DNA from: Mucilaginibacter sp. SG564 | Lineage (GTDB): Bacteria > Bacteroidota > Bacteroidia > Sphingobacteriales > Sphingobacteriaceae | Assembly (NCBI RefSeq): GCF_013149275.1 | Contig: NZ_JABGNA010000004.1 | Coordinates: forward strand, 459,930 to 523,929 | Reading direction: 5' to 3' | DNA: 64,000 bases | In this document: positions 35,897-44,648 of the stretch, in pieces | Layout: the number at the start of each line of letters is the position of its first letter | How positions within the stretch are numbered: the first letter of the stretch is position 1 | The notes under the pieces: generated by a model | What the model saw: only the letters and a program-made list of their open reading frames with translations | What the model was told of the DNA's origin: nothing | The model's database searches: none | Translations under genes and position numbers: made by a program

Positions 35897-35906
35897 GGTT
35901 TTCAGC

Positions 35907-36503
35907 TTAATGATCCAAACCGCTTACTCCGCCTGAGATAACGAATTTCATCATGTCGGCAGCGTTTTTGTCGAGGTGTTTTACTTTGGAGGCCGATATG
36001 ATCACCACCTGCCCGGCAAAGGAGTAAGAATATGGAAAGTAAACGGCAACTTCGCCAGGTAAACCAAGTGTCTCCAGGTCCTTTTGCACAATGAAGCCTA
36101 TTTTTTTTAACCCAAATTCATTCACCTCCACAATAACAGGTTCGTTAAACTTCTTCTCCTCCCCTACAATGGCTTCGGTCAGATCTTTAATAGATGAATA
36201 CAGGAATTTGATAAGCGGCAACCGGTTAAGCCAGCGGTTAAACCATCGCTTTATAGGATCGGTGATCACATTGGTTACCAATATGCCTGCTATCAGGATC
36301 ACTACCACCACGTTCAGGATACCCAAACCGGGAATGTACACGTGCTTACCCTCCTTATCAACCCACAACACATCACTCAGATTCAGCGCTTTATCAATGG
36401 TTGACACCGCCCAGTAAATCAAAAAGAATGCGGCGCCTATAGGTACTACTACCAATAACCCTTTTACAAAATACCTTAATAACGCACCCGCTAATCTGTT
36501 CAT
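35907..36503 (-). CDS. DUF502 membrane protein
   Basis: 198 residues with two membrane helices (about 10-35 and 60-82), then a soluble part with PLIKFLYSSIKDLTEAIVGEEKKFNEPVIVEV and VYFPYSYSFAGQVVIIS. These blocks match the DUF502 family (also linked to plant COV proteins). Its function is unknown in bacteria. It converges on the second MFS gene and lies between a long palindrome and the MFS stop. Confidence 0.9.
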   Translation of the reverse strand: MNRLAGALLRYFVKGLLVVVPIGAAFFLIYWAVSTIDKALNLSDVLWVDKEGKHVYIPGLGILNVVVVILIAGILVTNVITDPIKRWFNRWLNRLPLIKFLYSSIKDLTEAIVGEEKKFNEPVIVEVNEFGLKKIGFIVQKDLETLGLPGEVAVYFPYSYSFAGQVVIISASKVKHLDKNAADMMKFVISGGVSGLDH

Positions 36504-36515
36504 ATCTATTTTTTT

Positions 36516-36609
36516 AGTATCAAGTAGATAGTATCAAGTATCACGACTTTTTCCTTTTGACATTGAAGAAGCAAGATATCTTGATACTTGATACTATCTA
36601 CTTGATACT
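36516..36609. repeat. Palindrome with 27-bp perfect arms after murF-alr
   Basis: The left arm (36516-36542) and right arm (36583-36609) are exact reverse complements over 27 bases. Each arm contains the word AGTATCAAGTA twice, separated by three bases. It begins one base after the stop of murF-alr and reaches to 13 bases before the start of the DUF502 gene, so it could end the murF-alr transcript and also sit in the DUF502 leader. Confidence 0.9.
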
Positions 36610-39072
36610 CTATTCATAAAAATACACTCTTTTTACCCGTTGTGAAACATTAGTTAATATTTCGTACGGAATAGTGCCTATTTGTTTGGCCAGTTCTTCA
36701 ATGCGGTGCTTATCATCAAAAATGATCACCTCATCGCCTTCGCTTACATCCAGGCCGCTTACATCCAGCATACACATATCCATGGTAATGTTACCAACAG
36801 TAGGCACCAGCGTACCTTTTACCAGCATTTTACCAATGCCATTACCAAAAGCGCGTAAGTAACCATCGGCATAGCCAATACGTACAGTGGCTATTTTGCC
36901 ATCTTTTGGCAAGCTTCCACTGCGACCATAACTAATCGTATCTCCTGCTGGTATTTTTTTCACCTGGGCCACACTGGTTTTTAAGCGGGCAACAGGCTGC
37001 AGAGCCTGCTCCGAAGCCTGTACCGACGAATCTATACCGTACAAGCCTATGCCCAATCGCACCATATCATAGTGTGCACCTGGGAAACGGATAATGCCCG
37101 AGGTATTGCAGATATGTTTGATCACCTTATAACCCAATGTTTTCTCGATCTCTTTAAAAGCCTTTTCAAAACGTTTGATCTGCGTTTTGCTAAATTCATC
37201 ATGTTGCGGCGCCTCACTGGCTACCAGGTGCGAAAATACCGATTCGACCCGGATATACCGGTTTTGCTCCAACATATCGCACAGCATATCTATCTCAAAG
37301 CCCTCAAAACCCAGGCGGTGCATGCCCGTATCGATCTTCAGGTGTACCGGATAGCCAGACAGACCGTGATCACGGCTATAGGATACAAAATCATCCAGCA
37401 GACCAAAACTATAAATCACGGGCTGCAGTTTATGCTCGGCCAGTTTATCAAATGCAGATGCCTCCGGATTAAGTACCACCAACGGCAGATTAATACCTGC
37501 CTGACGCAGGGCCACGCCTTCGTCAATATAAGCCACGGCCAGGTAGTCGGCTTTGTTGTATTGCAGCATATTGGCCACCTCAAAAGTGCCGCTGCCGTAC
37601 GAAAACGCTTTGACCATGGCCATCACTTTTACACCCGGCTTTAATTTGGAGCGGTAAAAATTGAGGTTACCCAACAGCGTATTCAGGTTGATCTCCATGA
37701 TGGTTTCATGCGCCTTTTGCGTAAGGGCACTGCTGATACGCTCAAACTCAAAGCTACGCGAACCTTTGATAAGGATAGTCTCTTCTTTAAAATTAAGCGC
37801 CTTGAGCTGTTGTACCAATGCAGTAGTATCAGCAAAAAAATGCTGTTCGGGCAGTGCAAAGCAGGTTTGGTTGTTCATTAGCGCCGGGCCAACGCCAATA
37901 AACCTATCTATTTTTTGGGTACCGATGAGCGTGGCCACCTGGCAGTACAGCACATCCTGCTGCAAGCCCGATTGCAAAATATCCGACAGGATAAGTGTTT
38001 TTTTCTGATGCTGGTTTTGCTGCCCCAGGAAATTGAGCGCTATCTCCAGCGATTGCAGATCGGAGTTATAGGTATCGTCAATAACCGAACAATTATTGAT
38101 GCCGTTTTTCAGCTCCAGGCGCATACTTACCGGGTTAAGGCGTTCAATGCGCCTATCAGCCTCGGCCGGACTATAGCCCATGGCCAGCATAACGGCCCAG
38201 CAGGTAATGGCATTTTCTACCGAAGCCTGATCTGAAAACGGGATGAGGCATTCAATTTCTTTTTTTTGATAATAGGCCCTCAGGTAATACTTTTTGGAGA
38301 TCACGGTTTCGCTGAAAACATACAGATCGGCCACCTTGAACTTGCGGCTCCAGGTAAAAGTATTTTTTACCGGGATATCCTTCTGATAATCCAGCAGATC
38401 ATCGTAATGATAGATCAACTGCTTGCTCTTTTTAAACAGCAACAGCTTCTCCAGTACTTTTTGGCGCCTGTTGGTAAACCCCTCGTCATGGGCCGAACCA
38501 ATATGTGTCAACACACCTATCTGTGGCCTGATCATGGCCCAGAGTTTTTCCATCTCGTTTACCGTGGAAATACCCGCCTCAAAAATCCCCAGATCGTTAC
38601 GACCGTTGATTTGCCATACCGATAGTGGCACGCCAATTTGTGAGTTGTAACTTTTAGGATTACGTACAATATTTTTATCGGCGGTAAGTAATTGGTACAG
38701 CCACTCTTTTACAATGGTTTTGCCATTACTCCCGGTTATGCCTATTACCTGTAACTTAAACTGACACCTATGAGCAGCAGCCAGCGCCTGTAAAGCAGTC
38801 AGCGGATCATCAACCCGTAAAAAATTGGCCCCGGGCAGGTTAAATTCGGGCCCATGTTTAACCACAAAATTACGCACACCAGCGGCATAAGCTTCGGCCA
38901 CAAATTCATGACCGTTGCGGCGGGCACTCAATGCAAAAAACAATCCTTCGGCCGCGTTATTGATCCTGCGGCTATCGGTAAGCAGGGTACTTATAACACT
39001 GTCATTTACAATATTACCTTCGGCGTTAATGATGACCTTTACCTCAGTGATGGTGTATTGATTATTATGCAT
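36610..39072 (-). CDS. Bifunctional MurF ligase / alanine racemase
   Basis: 820 residues. Residues about 1-455 are MurF (UDP-MurNAc-tripeptide:D-Ala-D-Ala ligase), with the ATP loop VIGITGSNGKTIVKEWL, GIFEAGIS and a C-terminal domain. Residues about 460-820 are alanine racemase, with the PLP lysine in VKAFSYGSG (Lys488) and the second-base tyrosine region GIGLYGIDSS/TISYGRSG. The fusion is well known in Bacteroidota and joins D-alanine supply and its addition to the murein precursor. The N-terminal MurF substrate domain looks short but intact. Confidence 0.95.
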   Translation of the reverse strand: MHNNQYTITEVKVIINAEGNIVNDSVISTLLTDSRRINNAAEGLFFALSARRNGHEFVAEAYAAGVRNFVVKHGPEFNLPGANFLRVDDPLTALQALAAAHRCQFKLQVIGITGSNGKTIVKEWLYQLLTADKNIVRNPKSYNSQIGVPLSVWQINGRNDLGIFEAGISTVNEMEKLWAMIRPQIGVLTHIGSAHDEGFTNRRQKVLEKLLLFKKSKQLIYHYDDLLDYQKDIPVKNTFTWSRKFKVADLYVFSETVISKKYYLRAYYQKKEIECLIPFSDQASVENAITCWAVMLAMGYSPAEADRRIERLNPVSMRLELKNGINNCSVIDDTYNSDLQSLEIALNFLGQQNQHQKKTLILSDILQSGLQQDVLYCQVATLIGTQKIDRFIGVGPALMNNQTCFALPEQHFFADTTALVQQLKALNFKEETILIKGSRSFEFERISSALTQKAHETIMEINLNTLLGNLNFYRSKLKPGVKVMAMVKAFSYGSGTFEVANMLQYNKADYLAVAYIDEGVALRQAGINLPLVVLNPEASAFDKLAEHKLQPVIYSFGLLDDFVSYSRDHGLSGYPVHLKIDTGMHRLGFEGFEIDMLCDMLEQNRYIRVESVFSHLVASEAPQHDEFSKTQIKRFEKAFKEIEKTLGYKVIKHICNTSGIIRFPGAHYDMVRLGIGLYGIDSSVQASEQALQPVARLKTSVAQVKKIPAGDTISYGRSGSLPKDGKIATVRIGYADGYLRAFGNGIGKMLVKGTLVPTVGNITMDMCMLDVSGLDVSEGDEVIIFDDKHRIEELAKQIGTIPYEILTNVSQRVKRVYFYE

Positions 39073-39131
39073 GCCACGAATTTGAGTATATTATCTAACA
39101 ATAGCAGAATTTTTAACGAATTTTGACATTA

Positions 39132-39614
39132 ATGGACGAGCCCAAAAAGATCAAGATAAGCAACCCGGAAGTAGCATTGGCCAAGGCCGAACATTTTTGC
39201 GCCTACCAGGAACGTTCGCAACAGGAAGTACGTGATAAGCTGTATGAATGGGGCCTTTGGCCCGATGCTGTTGAACAAACCATCAGCCGGTTAATAGAAG
39301 GAAACTTTTTGAATGAAGACCGCTTTGCTAAAGCTTATGTAAAAGGTAAATTCAGCCAGAAAGCCTGGGGCAAAATCAAAATAAAACAAGGCCTGAAACT
39401 GAAACGTGTTCCGGATGTACTTATCAAAAAGGCACTCTTAACTATTGATCTTGACGATTATATGGCTTCGTTGACTCGTTTGCTGGAAAAGAAAGCGACA
39501 TCGGTAACCGAAAAAAATGAGTTTAAACGCCGTTACAAACTACAACAATACGCTATGGGCCGCGGATATGAAGCCGACCTTATAGTTGAAGTTTTGAAAA
39601 ACAACGACTTATAA
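39132..39614 (+). CDS. recX: Regulatory protein RecX
   Basis: 160 residues of three-helix repeats: HFCAYQERSQQEVRDKLYEWGL, LIEGNFLNEDRFAKAYVKGKFSQKAWGKIKI and a third at the end. RecX binds RecA filaments and inhibits recombinase activity. The ATG at 39132 is used; the earlier TTG at 39123 has no better context. It is divergent from murF-alr. Confidence 0.93.
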   Translation: MDEPKKIKISNPEVALAKAEHFCAYQERSQQEVRDKLYEWGLWPDAVEQTISRLIEGNFLNEDRFAKAYVKGKFSQKAWGKIKIKQGLKLKRVPDVLIKKALLTIDLDDYMASLTRLLEKKATSVTEKNEFKRRYKLQQYAMGRGYEADLIVEVLKNNDL

Positions 39615-39642
39615 AAAACTTTAAAAAAATAAATTTTTCTAT

Positions 39643-39672
39643 TTGCAGAATATGGTTTTCTGTCTATATTTG
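39643..39672 (+). promoter_or_regulatory. Promoter of the tRNA-Gly/tRNA-Leu pair
   Basis: TTG (39643-39645), 19 bases and TATATTTG (39665-39672) form an exact Bacteroidota promoter, 10 bases before tRNA-Gly. Confidence 0.85.
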
Positions 39673-39682
39673 CACTCCCAAC

Positions 39683-39755
<73 letters not shown>

Positions 39756-39806
39756 CAAAGCCCTTCCTTCAAAAAGATGGGCTTTATTTTTAAAAGGTTA
39801 ACACCT

Positions 39807-39891
39807 GCTCAGATGGTGGAACTGGTAGACACGCAGGACTTAAAATCCTGTTCCCGTAAACGGAGTGCGGGTTCGATTCCCGCTCTGAGTA
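39807..39891 (+). tRNA. tRNA-Leu (TAA), integration target
   Basis: An 85-base class II tRNA with a long variable arm (TTCCCGTAAACGGAG), anticodon loop CTTAAAA (anticodon TAA) and acceptor GCTCAGA/TCTGAGT. Its antisense strand encodes the last residues of the serine recombinase, so this tRNA is the ICE attachment site. The 3' half is intact, so the tRNA is functional after integration. Confidence 0.95.
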
Positions 39892-41428
39892 CTTGACGGG
39901 AAAGACGATTTGGCAATCGATCTTTCCCGTTTTTATTTACACATAACTTTTTGTTAATCTGAAAGATAAGCCTAACAACATCATTCAATCTACCGGTTCG
40001 ATATTCCGTTCCGTCAAAACACAGTTTTTCTCGATATATCGAACCAATTATCTCCCTTTTCTTCAAGACATCGCCATCTTTATAGAGCATTTCCAGCTTA
40101 GAAAGTACCTCTACGGCCTTTAAAACCATTCTATCAATACTGATAGTGTTCGATTTTTGTACCTTCGCCTCCATCAATTGTATTTCCAGCCTTTTAATCT
40201 TTTCATCACAATCTTTCTTCATTATTCCATAGTCCTCCGCATCCAGTTTTTCATCGAAAACCATCTCCCTTGCTTTGGCTAATTTACTTTGAAGTTTAAC
40301 GATCTGTTCATTAATCTCCTTGCGTTCGTCGCGCGTGCTGCCCTTATGTGCCTTATAAATATCTATTATGACCAGCTGATACAGCTCTGCCATGCCATCG
40401 ATTGGTATAAACTTTTTTAATTCCTTCTCTAAAGCTTCGTTAAGTACATCAGCTTTGTACCTGCACCCGCAACCATAGGCGTGTTGTGCATGGTAGTAAT
40501 AATAAAAGCCGTTCCTACCTTTAGACGCGCTACCGGTTAGCTGACGCTCACAGGTTGCACACTCCAGGAAGCCTTGTAGGGGCAAGCCCTCGTGAACCTT
40601 CACAGCTTGCACCCTTAACACCCTCTTACGTCCATTAAGTATATCTTGAACTTTATAAAACAAGCTTTCCGAAATGAGCGGTTCATGCAACCCTTGCACC
40701 CATTGTTCATCCTCGTCTTTAAATTGGCTTACGACAATTTTCCCGCAGTACACCGGGTTTCTTACCTCCCGATAGAAATTCATCCGACTGATGGGAAAAC
40801 CCTGGGCATTGGCCATTTTGCGGATTTGATCAGGCGCAAATACGCCATCACCTATTGTTTGAAAAATCCATTGCATAAAAGGCGCTTCAACGGGATTAGG
40901 CGCAATATATTTCGAACCATCTTCGCGCATCTTATTATCATAGCCAACAGGTGCAACACCCATATACCTGCCCTCCTTCTTCGCCCGGCGCATGCCGTGT
41001 TTAACATTCAAAGCCCGCCGATCATTTTCAACCTCCGGGGCAGCCAGGTAAAAGGCCAGCATAATTTTATTTTCAGGAATTTCGAGGTCAAGCGGCTGTT
41101 CAACAGCCTGTGGTTCAATGCTTAATTTGAGCAGGGTAGAGATCATTTGATAGGCATCCCCGGCATTACGGCTAAACCGGTCCCATTTTGTAAAGAGCAC
41201 CAGATTAACACCCGTGCCTTTTTGCCTGCGGATTTCTGTAAGATATTTGTTCCATTGCGGCCGATTAAACGTTTTGGCCGAATGATCCTCGTAGATTACC
41301 TTCCTTACCGTAATTCCATTGATCTCACAATACTTGTGCAAACGCTCGTCCTGATCTCGTTGTGAATACCCTTTATCGGCTTGTTCTTCGGTACTTACCC
41401 TAATATACAAATCCGCTATCCGCATCAT
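39809..41428 (-). CDS. Large serine recombinase (ICE integrase)
   Basis: 539 residues. The resolvase domain (1-150) has the catalytic serine in YIRVSTEEQ (Ser about 12) and the FTKWDRFSRN block. A recombinase domain follows (about 160-270), then a zinc ribbon (CATC...CGCRY about 300-335) and a coiled coil (about 365-460). The last 27 residues (beginning AGIEPALRLREQ) are encoded by the antisense of tRNA-Leu, so the C-terminus is formed by integration. Large serine integrases perform attP x attB recombination and need a directionality factor to excise. Confidence 0.93.
   Translation of the reverse strand: MMRIADLYIRVSTEEQADKGYSQRDQDERLHKYCEINGITVRKVIYEDHSAKTFNRPQWNKYLTEIRRQKGTGVNLVLFTKWDRFSRNAGDAYQMISTLLKLSIEPQAVEQPLDLEIPENKIMLAFYLAAPEVENDRRALNVKHGMRRAKKEGRYMGVAPVGYDNKMREDGSKYIAPNPVEAPFMQWIFQTIGDGVFAPDQIRKMANAQGFPISRMNFYREVRNPVYCGKIVVSQFKDEDEQWVQGLHEPLISESLFYKVQDILNGRKRVLRVQAVKVHEGLPLQGFLECATCERQLTGSASKGRNGFYYYYHAQHAYGCGCRYKADVLNEALEKELKKFIPIDGMAELYQLVIIDIYKAHKGSTRDERKEINEQIVKLQSKLAKAREMVFDEKLDAEDYGIMKKDCDEKIKRLEIQLMEAKVQKSNTISIDRMVLKAVEVLSKLEMLYKDGDVLKKREIIGSIYREKLCFDGTEYRTGRLNDVVRLIFQINKKLCVNKNGKDRLPNRLSRQVLRAGIEPALRLREQDFKSCVSTSSTI
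39894..39932 (+). terminator. Terminator after tRNA-Leu
   Basis: GACGGGAAAGACGATT and AATCGATCTTTCCCGT pair around a short loop and end in TTTTT. It lies inside the 3' end of the recombinase frame on the other strand, next to the integration junction. Confidence 0.75.
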
Positions 41429-41431
41429 TTC

Positions 41432-41584
41432 CTAAATTTTAACGTATTGATTTACAGATAATTTACCAATTTTATACATAAATTCTAAAATTATTCTGGC
41501 TTCTTCTAAGGTTACAATTGTGCCGTGCTTTTCCAAAATTCTAACCGCCATTTCCGGGGTCACTCCTCTTTTCTCAACTTTCAT
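41432..41584 (-). CDS. Small ICE protein upstream of the recombinase
   Basis: About 50 residues from the ATG at 41584, KVEKRGVTPEMAVRILEKHG then TIVTLEEARIILEFMYKIGK and a SVNQYVKI tail. Short proteins of this kind (one EEA-type helical unit) commonly sit directly before serine recombinases in Bacteroidota elements; a directionality factor is possible but unproved. It ends three bases before the recombinase start. A longer frame back to 41632 exists but has no clear signal. Confidence 0.65.
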   Translation of the reverse strand: MKVEKRGVTPEMAVRILEKHGTIVTLEEARIILEFMYKIGKLSVNQYVKI

Positions 41585-41780
41585 ATAAGTTCCATCCTTC
41601 GCTAAAGCGCAAAACTGCAGATACAATACCATAACCGTTCGCAGGGCGCACGCAAGATGCGCGCGTTAAACCCATTGCAAAAACTAAGGATGGAAACAGG
41701 TCTGTCGTAAAAGGACTCCTACAGGGCACTTTGCGCCCCGCAAGGCCGCCCGGGGTTTCGGGCGGCTTATTTGTCCATGA

Positions 41781-42332
41781 TTAGATTGCCACGACAAAAC
41801 CAGCCTGACAGTTTGCAGCTTCTTTTTCTGCCGTCTTGCGGTCATCGAACACGAGGTTATTGCCATCTGCATCTGTACAAATGGCCGCGTAAACTAAACC
41901 GCCATGCGCTTCCAAAACCAAGTATTGATTTTGGCTTGCTAATTCCGTCTGTAACGGTTGGTAAAACAAGGCCACCGCTTGCCTGAAACGTTCAGATTTG
42001 GAACAGCGCAAACCGTACTGCTCCACGCAATGGTTACTAAAAATGGCCGGGTAACCACCAAAAAGTTGCTCTGAAAATACGTTCCCGCTCTTTGTCAGGC
42101 CCTTACCGTAACGTTTGATCCCTGCACTTACCTGCTCAGCAAGGCTTAGCCATTGCTGATAGTTTATAAATGGATTGTTCCAATTTTCAATTAGTTCCTC
42201 TTTATCGCTGGCTACTTTCCCCGCCATGTGTGCAAAATAGTCTAACAATGGAGGAATCTCGTCTCTAAACAGGTCGAAAATGATCTTTGCTTTTTCGACG
42301 TTAGTTAACTGATCTATCGTTTTCATCTTCAT
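41781..42332 (-). CDS. ICE accessory protein, unknown
   Basis: 183 residues, soluble. The middle has NPFINYQQWLSLAEQVSAGIKRYGKGLTKS and the end DADGNNLVFDDRKTAEKEAANCQAGFVVAI, but no family is recognised. Its start overlaps the preceding small gene by about 30 bases, so they share a message with the genes upstream to 44,314. Confidence 0.65.
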   Translation of the reverse strand: MKMKTIDQLTNVEKAKIIFDLFRDEIPPLLDYFAHMAGKVASDKEELIENWNNPFINYQQWLSLAEQVSAGIKRYGKGLTKSGNVFSEQLFGGYPAIFSNHCVEQYGLRCSKSERFRQAVALFYQPLQTELASQNQYLVLEAHGGLVYAAICTDADGNNLVFDDRKTAEKEAANCQAGFVVAI

Positions 42333-42525
42333 TTCTTTTTGGTAATCGCTCTAATTCTTTATTGGGGTTATCGGGCATAACGGGCGGATGATCGGCTAAA
42401 CGAAGTTTCAAGGACACCTGATCCTGATCGAATGCAAAAGCGATGCGGGAAGGCCTAACTTCCCGTATCTCCAATATTTCGGACTTTCGTTTTTTCAGTG
42501 TGTGGTAAACGTCCCACAAAGCCAA
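42301..42525 (-). CDS. Small ICE protein
   Basis: 74 residues, soluble, basic then acidic, with SRIAFAFDQDQVSLKLRLADHPPV in the middle. It overlaps the start of the 183-residue gene by 32 bases. Not recognised. Confidence 0.55.
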   Translation of the reverse strand: MALWDVYHTLKKRKSEILEIREVRPSRIAFAFDQDQVSLKLRLADHPPVMPDNPNKELERLPKRNEDENDRSVN

Positions 42526-42534
42526 TTTAAAGTC

Positions 42535-42636
42535 CTAGCCCAAACCGGTAATGCGATGCCCTTTATCAATTTTGCCGTTCAGTTTGCGGATGCTCAGCGT
42601 AAATACAAACGCATAACCAATGATTAGCTTTTCCAT
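42535..42636 (-). CDS. Possible 33-residue peptide
   Basis: The ATG overlaps the stop of the DUF3560 gene by one base. The product MEKLIIGYAFVFTLSIRKLN ends LG and stops at 42535, nine bases before the next ATG. Tight spacing on both sides is the only evidence. Confidence 0.35.
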   Translation of the reverse strand: MEKLIIGYAFVFTLSIRKLNGKIDKGHRITGLG

Positions 42637-43415
42637 CAGCCCTGCATTTTGTTTGCAATCCATTCGGCGGTATAGGCAGCGTGGTCGCTGATATGCCTTT
42701 GCCAAGCACTTTCCGAAGGTGACCAGCGGAAACCAAAGCCTTTTAGCTGCTTCCTGATCTCGGCATCGGGCTTGCCTTCAAAAATGATCTGCAAACGATT
42801 GGCCTCGCGGTTCTCAAATATTCGTATGCCATTGATCGTTTTATCCACTGCCGGCTTCGACTCCTGCCTTTCTAAACCTTTGATACGTTCAGCGATCCTG
42901 CGAATGTTAGCACCATTATTCGTCATCCTAAACGAAGGAAACCCCTTACCGCCAAATTGACCTTCCGCAGTTACTTCCGCCCATAACTTTTCCGTGCCAA
43001 ACCCGAGCTTCAAAAATCCCTCCTTATCGCCTTTCCTGATCAACTTATTGGCGGCTTTCATAAAAGTTTGCAAAGCTTGTAAACTATTCAGCTTCTCCCG
43101 TAACTTTTGCAAGGCCTGCGGATCATCAGACGAAATGGCGTTATCGTTTTCGATACCGTACGCCTTATCGTTATAGTATTCCGCTTTTTTTTGCATGGCC
43201 ACACTTTTACCCATGGTGTCATGAATGCTTTGACGGTAGCGGCGGTCGCGCCCTTCAGCATGATGTCCGACCAAAATCGGCTGCCCCATGGGTATGGCGC
43301 TTGCCATTTGATCAGATCGTTCAAACAGCCGTGTCGATTCGGCCTGGCTTTTTGCGGCACGGTTACGTGCGTTATCCAGCCGCCTTTGGCGGCGTTCTTC
43401 AAAATCGTGTTTCAT
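42636..43415 (-). CDS. DUF3560-domain protein
   Basis: 259 residues. The N-terminal RRQRRLDNARNRAAKSQAESTRLF, IPMGQPILVGHHAEGRDRRYR and KKAEYYNDKAYGIEN blocks are the DUF3560 signature, and the C-terminal KGFGFRWSPSESAWQRHISDHA is typical of the tail. The family is found on conjugative elements and plasmids, of unknown role. The gene is basic and lies second to a cluster of three tiny ICE genes. Confidence 0.9.
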   Translation of the reverse strand: MKHDFEERRQRRLDNARNRAAKSQAESTRLFERSDQMASAIPMGQPILVGHHAEGRDRRYRQSIHDTMGKSVAMQKKAEYYNDKAYGIENDNAISSDDPQALQKLREKLNSLQALQTFMKAANKLIRKGDKEGFLKLGFGTEKLWAEVTAEGQFGGKGFPSFRMTNNGANIRRIAERIKGLERQESKPAVDKTINGIRIFENREANRLQIIFEGKPDAEIRKQLKGFGFRWSPSESAWQRHISDHAAYTAEWIANKMQG

Positions 43416-43419
43416 CGCT

Positions 43420-43587
43420 TTACTTTTTTAGTTTATAGTCCATGATCTGCGTTTCCATCACCTTAACCTTTTCGGTATCCCTTATTGTGCAACGGGACTT
43501 TTCGTTCAATTCGGCGATGGCATTGTGCACCTTGACATGCTCGTGTTTGATCTTCACCTTAACCAACAAAAAAATGGTGTCTTCCAT
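43420..43587 (-). CDS. Small lysine-rich ICE protein
   Basis: 55 residues starting MEDTIFLLVKVKIKHEHVKV and ending in a basic YKLKK tail, with valine/lysine/glutamate heptad spacing suggesting a short coiled coil. It starts 3 bases after the stop of the 50-residue gene and ends 4 bases before the DUF3560 start, so it is certainly within one operon. Confidence 0.6.
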   Translation of the reverse strand: MEDTIFLLVKVKIKHEHVKVHNAIAELNEKSRCTIRDTEKVKVMETQIMDYKLKK

Positions 43588-43590
43588 GGC

Positions 43591-43743
43591 TTATTGATAT
43601 TGGTTAACAAATTCCGCCAGTTCCAATTGAAATGTTGCAGGGTCATTTTTTGCCAGCTCCTGTGCATAACCATGCCAAAATAGTTGGTTGGTTAATTCGA
43701 TAAATAATTCTAACATAGTCATCGTTTTTGATGGTTCATCCAT
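43591..43743 (-). CDS. Small ICE protein
   Basis: About 50 residues from an ATG at 43743: a single helical stretch TMLELFIELTNQLFWHGYAQ and a negatively charged end. The longer frame back to 43803 has no better start. It is part of the same tight run of small genes. Confidence 0.55.
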   Translation of the reverse strand: MDEPSKTMTMLELFIELTNQLFWHGYAQELAKNDPATFQLELAEFVNQYQ

Positions 43744-43789
43744 TTGAATAATGCCCTGTGTATCTTCATACGCAGGGCATTGCCATTTA

Positions 43790-44314
43790 TTAAGGAATAA
43801 CAATAGTTGCTTCTACCTCGGCCAGCTTTTCAATACAAAGCTGTTTCACCACATCCACCACACGGGCGATGATAAAAGGGTTCTTGGTCACAAACTCTTC
43901 CCCGCCATCATCCGAAATTACCAGTTCGCATCGTGGGAATTTGCTATCCCCTGCCACGTCTTCCTTATCATCATTTTGCGCAACGATAAAGCTGTCCAAA
44001 TTGCTGATGGTATTGGTCAACTTGTTCTTTTGGCTAATCTTCTTGCCCAACGTTTCTACCAGTTTCACGGTATCATCCAAACCACGTACGTTTTGGGCTT
44101 TACGTTCGTCCTTAAGTTCCTTTTTGCCCGGCCCGGCACTTGATGCTACCGCTTGCGCGGGAGAGGCCAGTTGTTGGTCTTGGGCTGTGGGTTGATTTTT
44201 AGCGGGTTCATTTTTGCCGTCTTTTGCAGGTATGCTTGGGCGCATCTTATCCACACCTGTGTTGGTATTTACGTTAACTGTTTCAGCTCCGTTTTTTACT
44301 TCTTTAGTTTCCAT
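43790..44314 (-). CDS. ICE accessory protein with disordered N-terminus
   Basis: 174 residues. The first 75 are low-complexity (Asn, Pro, Ala, Gln). The rest contains a helical VKLVETLGKKISQKNKLTNT block and a small folded end, FIIARVVDVVKQLCIEKLAEVEATIVIP. Not recognised by name; similar proteins occur at this position in other Bacteroidota elements as far as I recall. It heads the accessory operon running to the recombinase. Confidence 0.65.
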   Translation of the reverse strand: METKEVKNGAETVNVNTNTGVDKMRPSIPAKDGKNEPAKNQPTAQDQQLASPAQAVASSAGPGKKELKDERKAQNVRGLDDTVKLVETLGKKISQKNKLTNTISNLDSFIVAQNDDKEDVAGDSKFPRCELVISDDGGEEFVTKNPFIIARVVDVVKQLCIEKLAEVEATIVIP

Positions 44315-44377
44315 GACTTAATTTTTAAATGTTTACTACTTCATTCCATTTCAAACCCTTGCGAGGGGCGTCGGTCT

Positions 44378-44613
44378 CTATCGTCCGTCCAACCCGGAGG
44401 TCCTCTTTTTTTCCGCATGTCCATAACTGTTTTGCTTATCCATTAACCGCTCGGCATACGCCTCGCTGGCTTTTTGTAAGCGCCCTGACCTGAACACGGC
44501 GGGCAGAGCCGGCAAGACTTTGCGGAAAAAAATACCTCGGCCGCCCCGCGGCCAGGGAAGATTTTTTTTCGCAAACCCGGAGGGTCCGGTCTTGTCCGGG
44601 CTGAACGCCGTTC
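44378..44613 (-). other. Conserved-looking gene-free stretch, structured RNA or non-ATG frame
   Basis: There is no normal gene between 44,319 and 44,648. Leftward, a frame without ATG reads ...FRKVLPALPAVFRSGRLQKASEAYAERLMDKQN... to a stop at 44,380 and looks protein-like, while the other two frames are also open for long stretches. Hairpins are visible, such as CTGAACGGCGTTCAG (44,598-44,613) and GGACCGG near 44,580. Either an RNA with conserved structure or a peptide with an unusual start fits. Confidence 0.4.
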
Positions 44614-44648
44614 AGAAATTTGCATGCGAAAAAGCCAGTGGGGGAAAA

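Noticed and set aside
41700..41770. GCCGCCCGG hairpin as the other attachment site
   Set aside because: It shares no sequence with tRNA-Leu; it is an intergenic hairpin inside the element.
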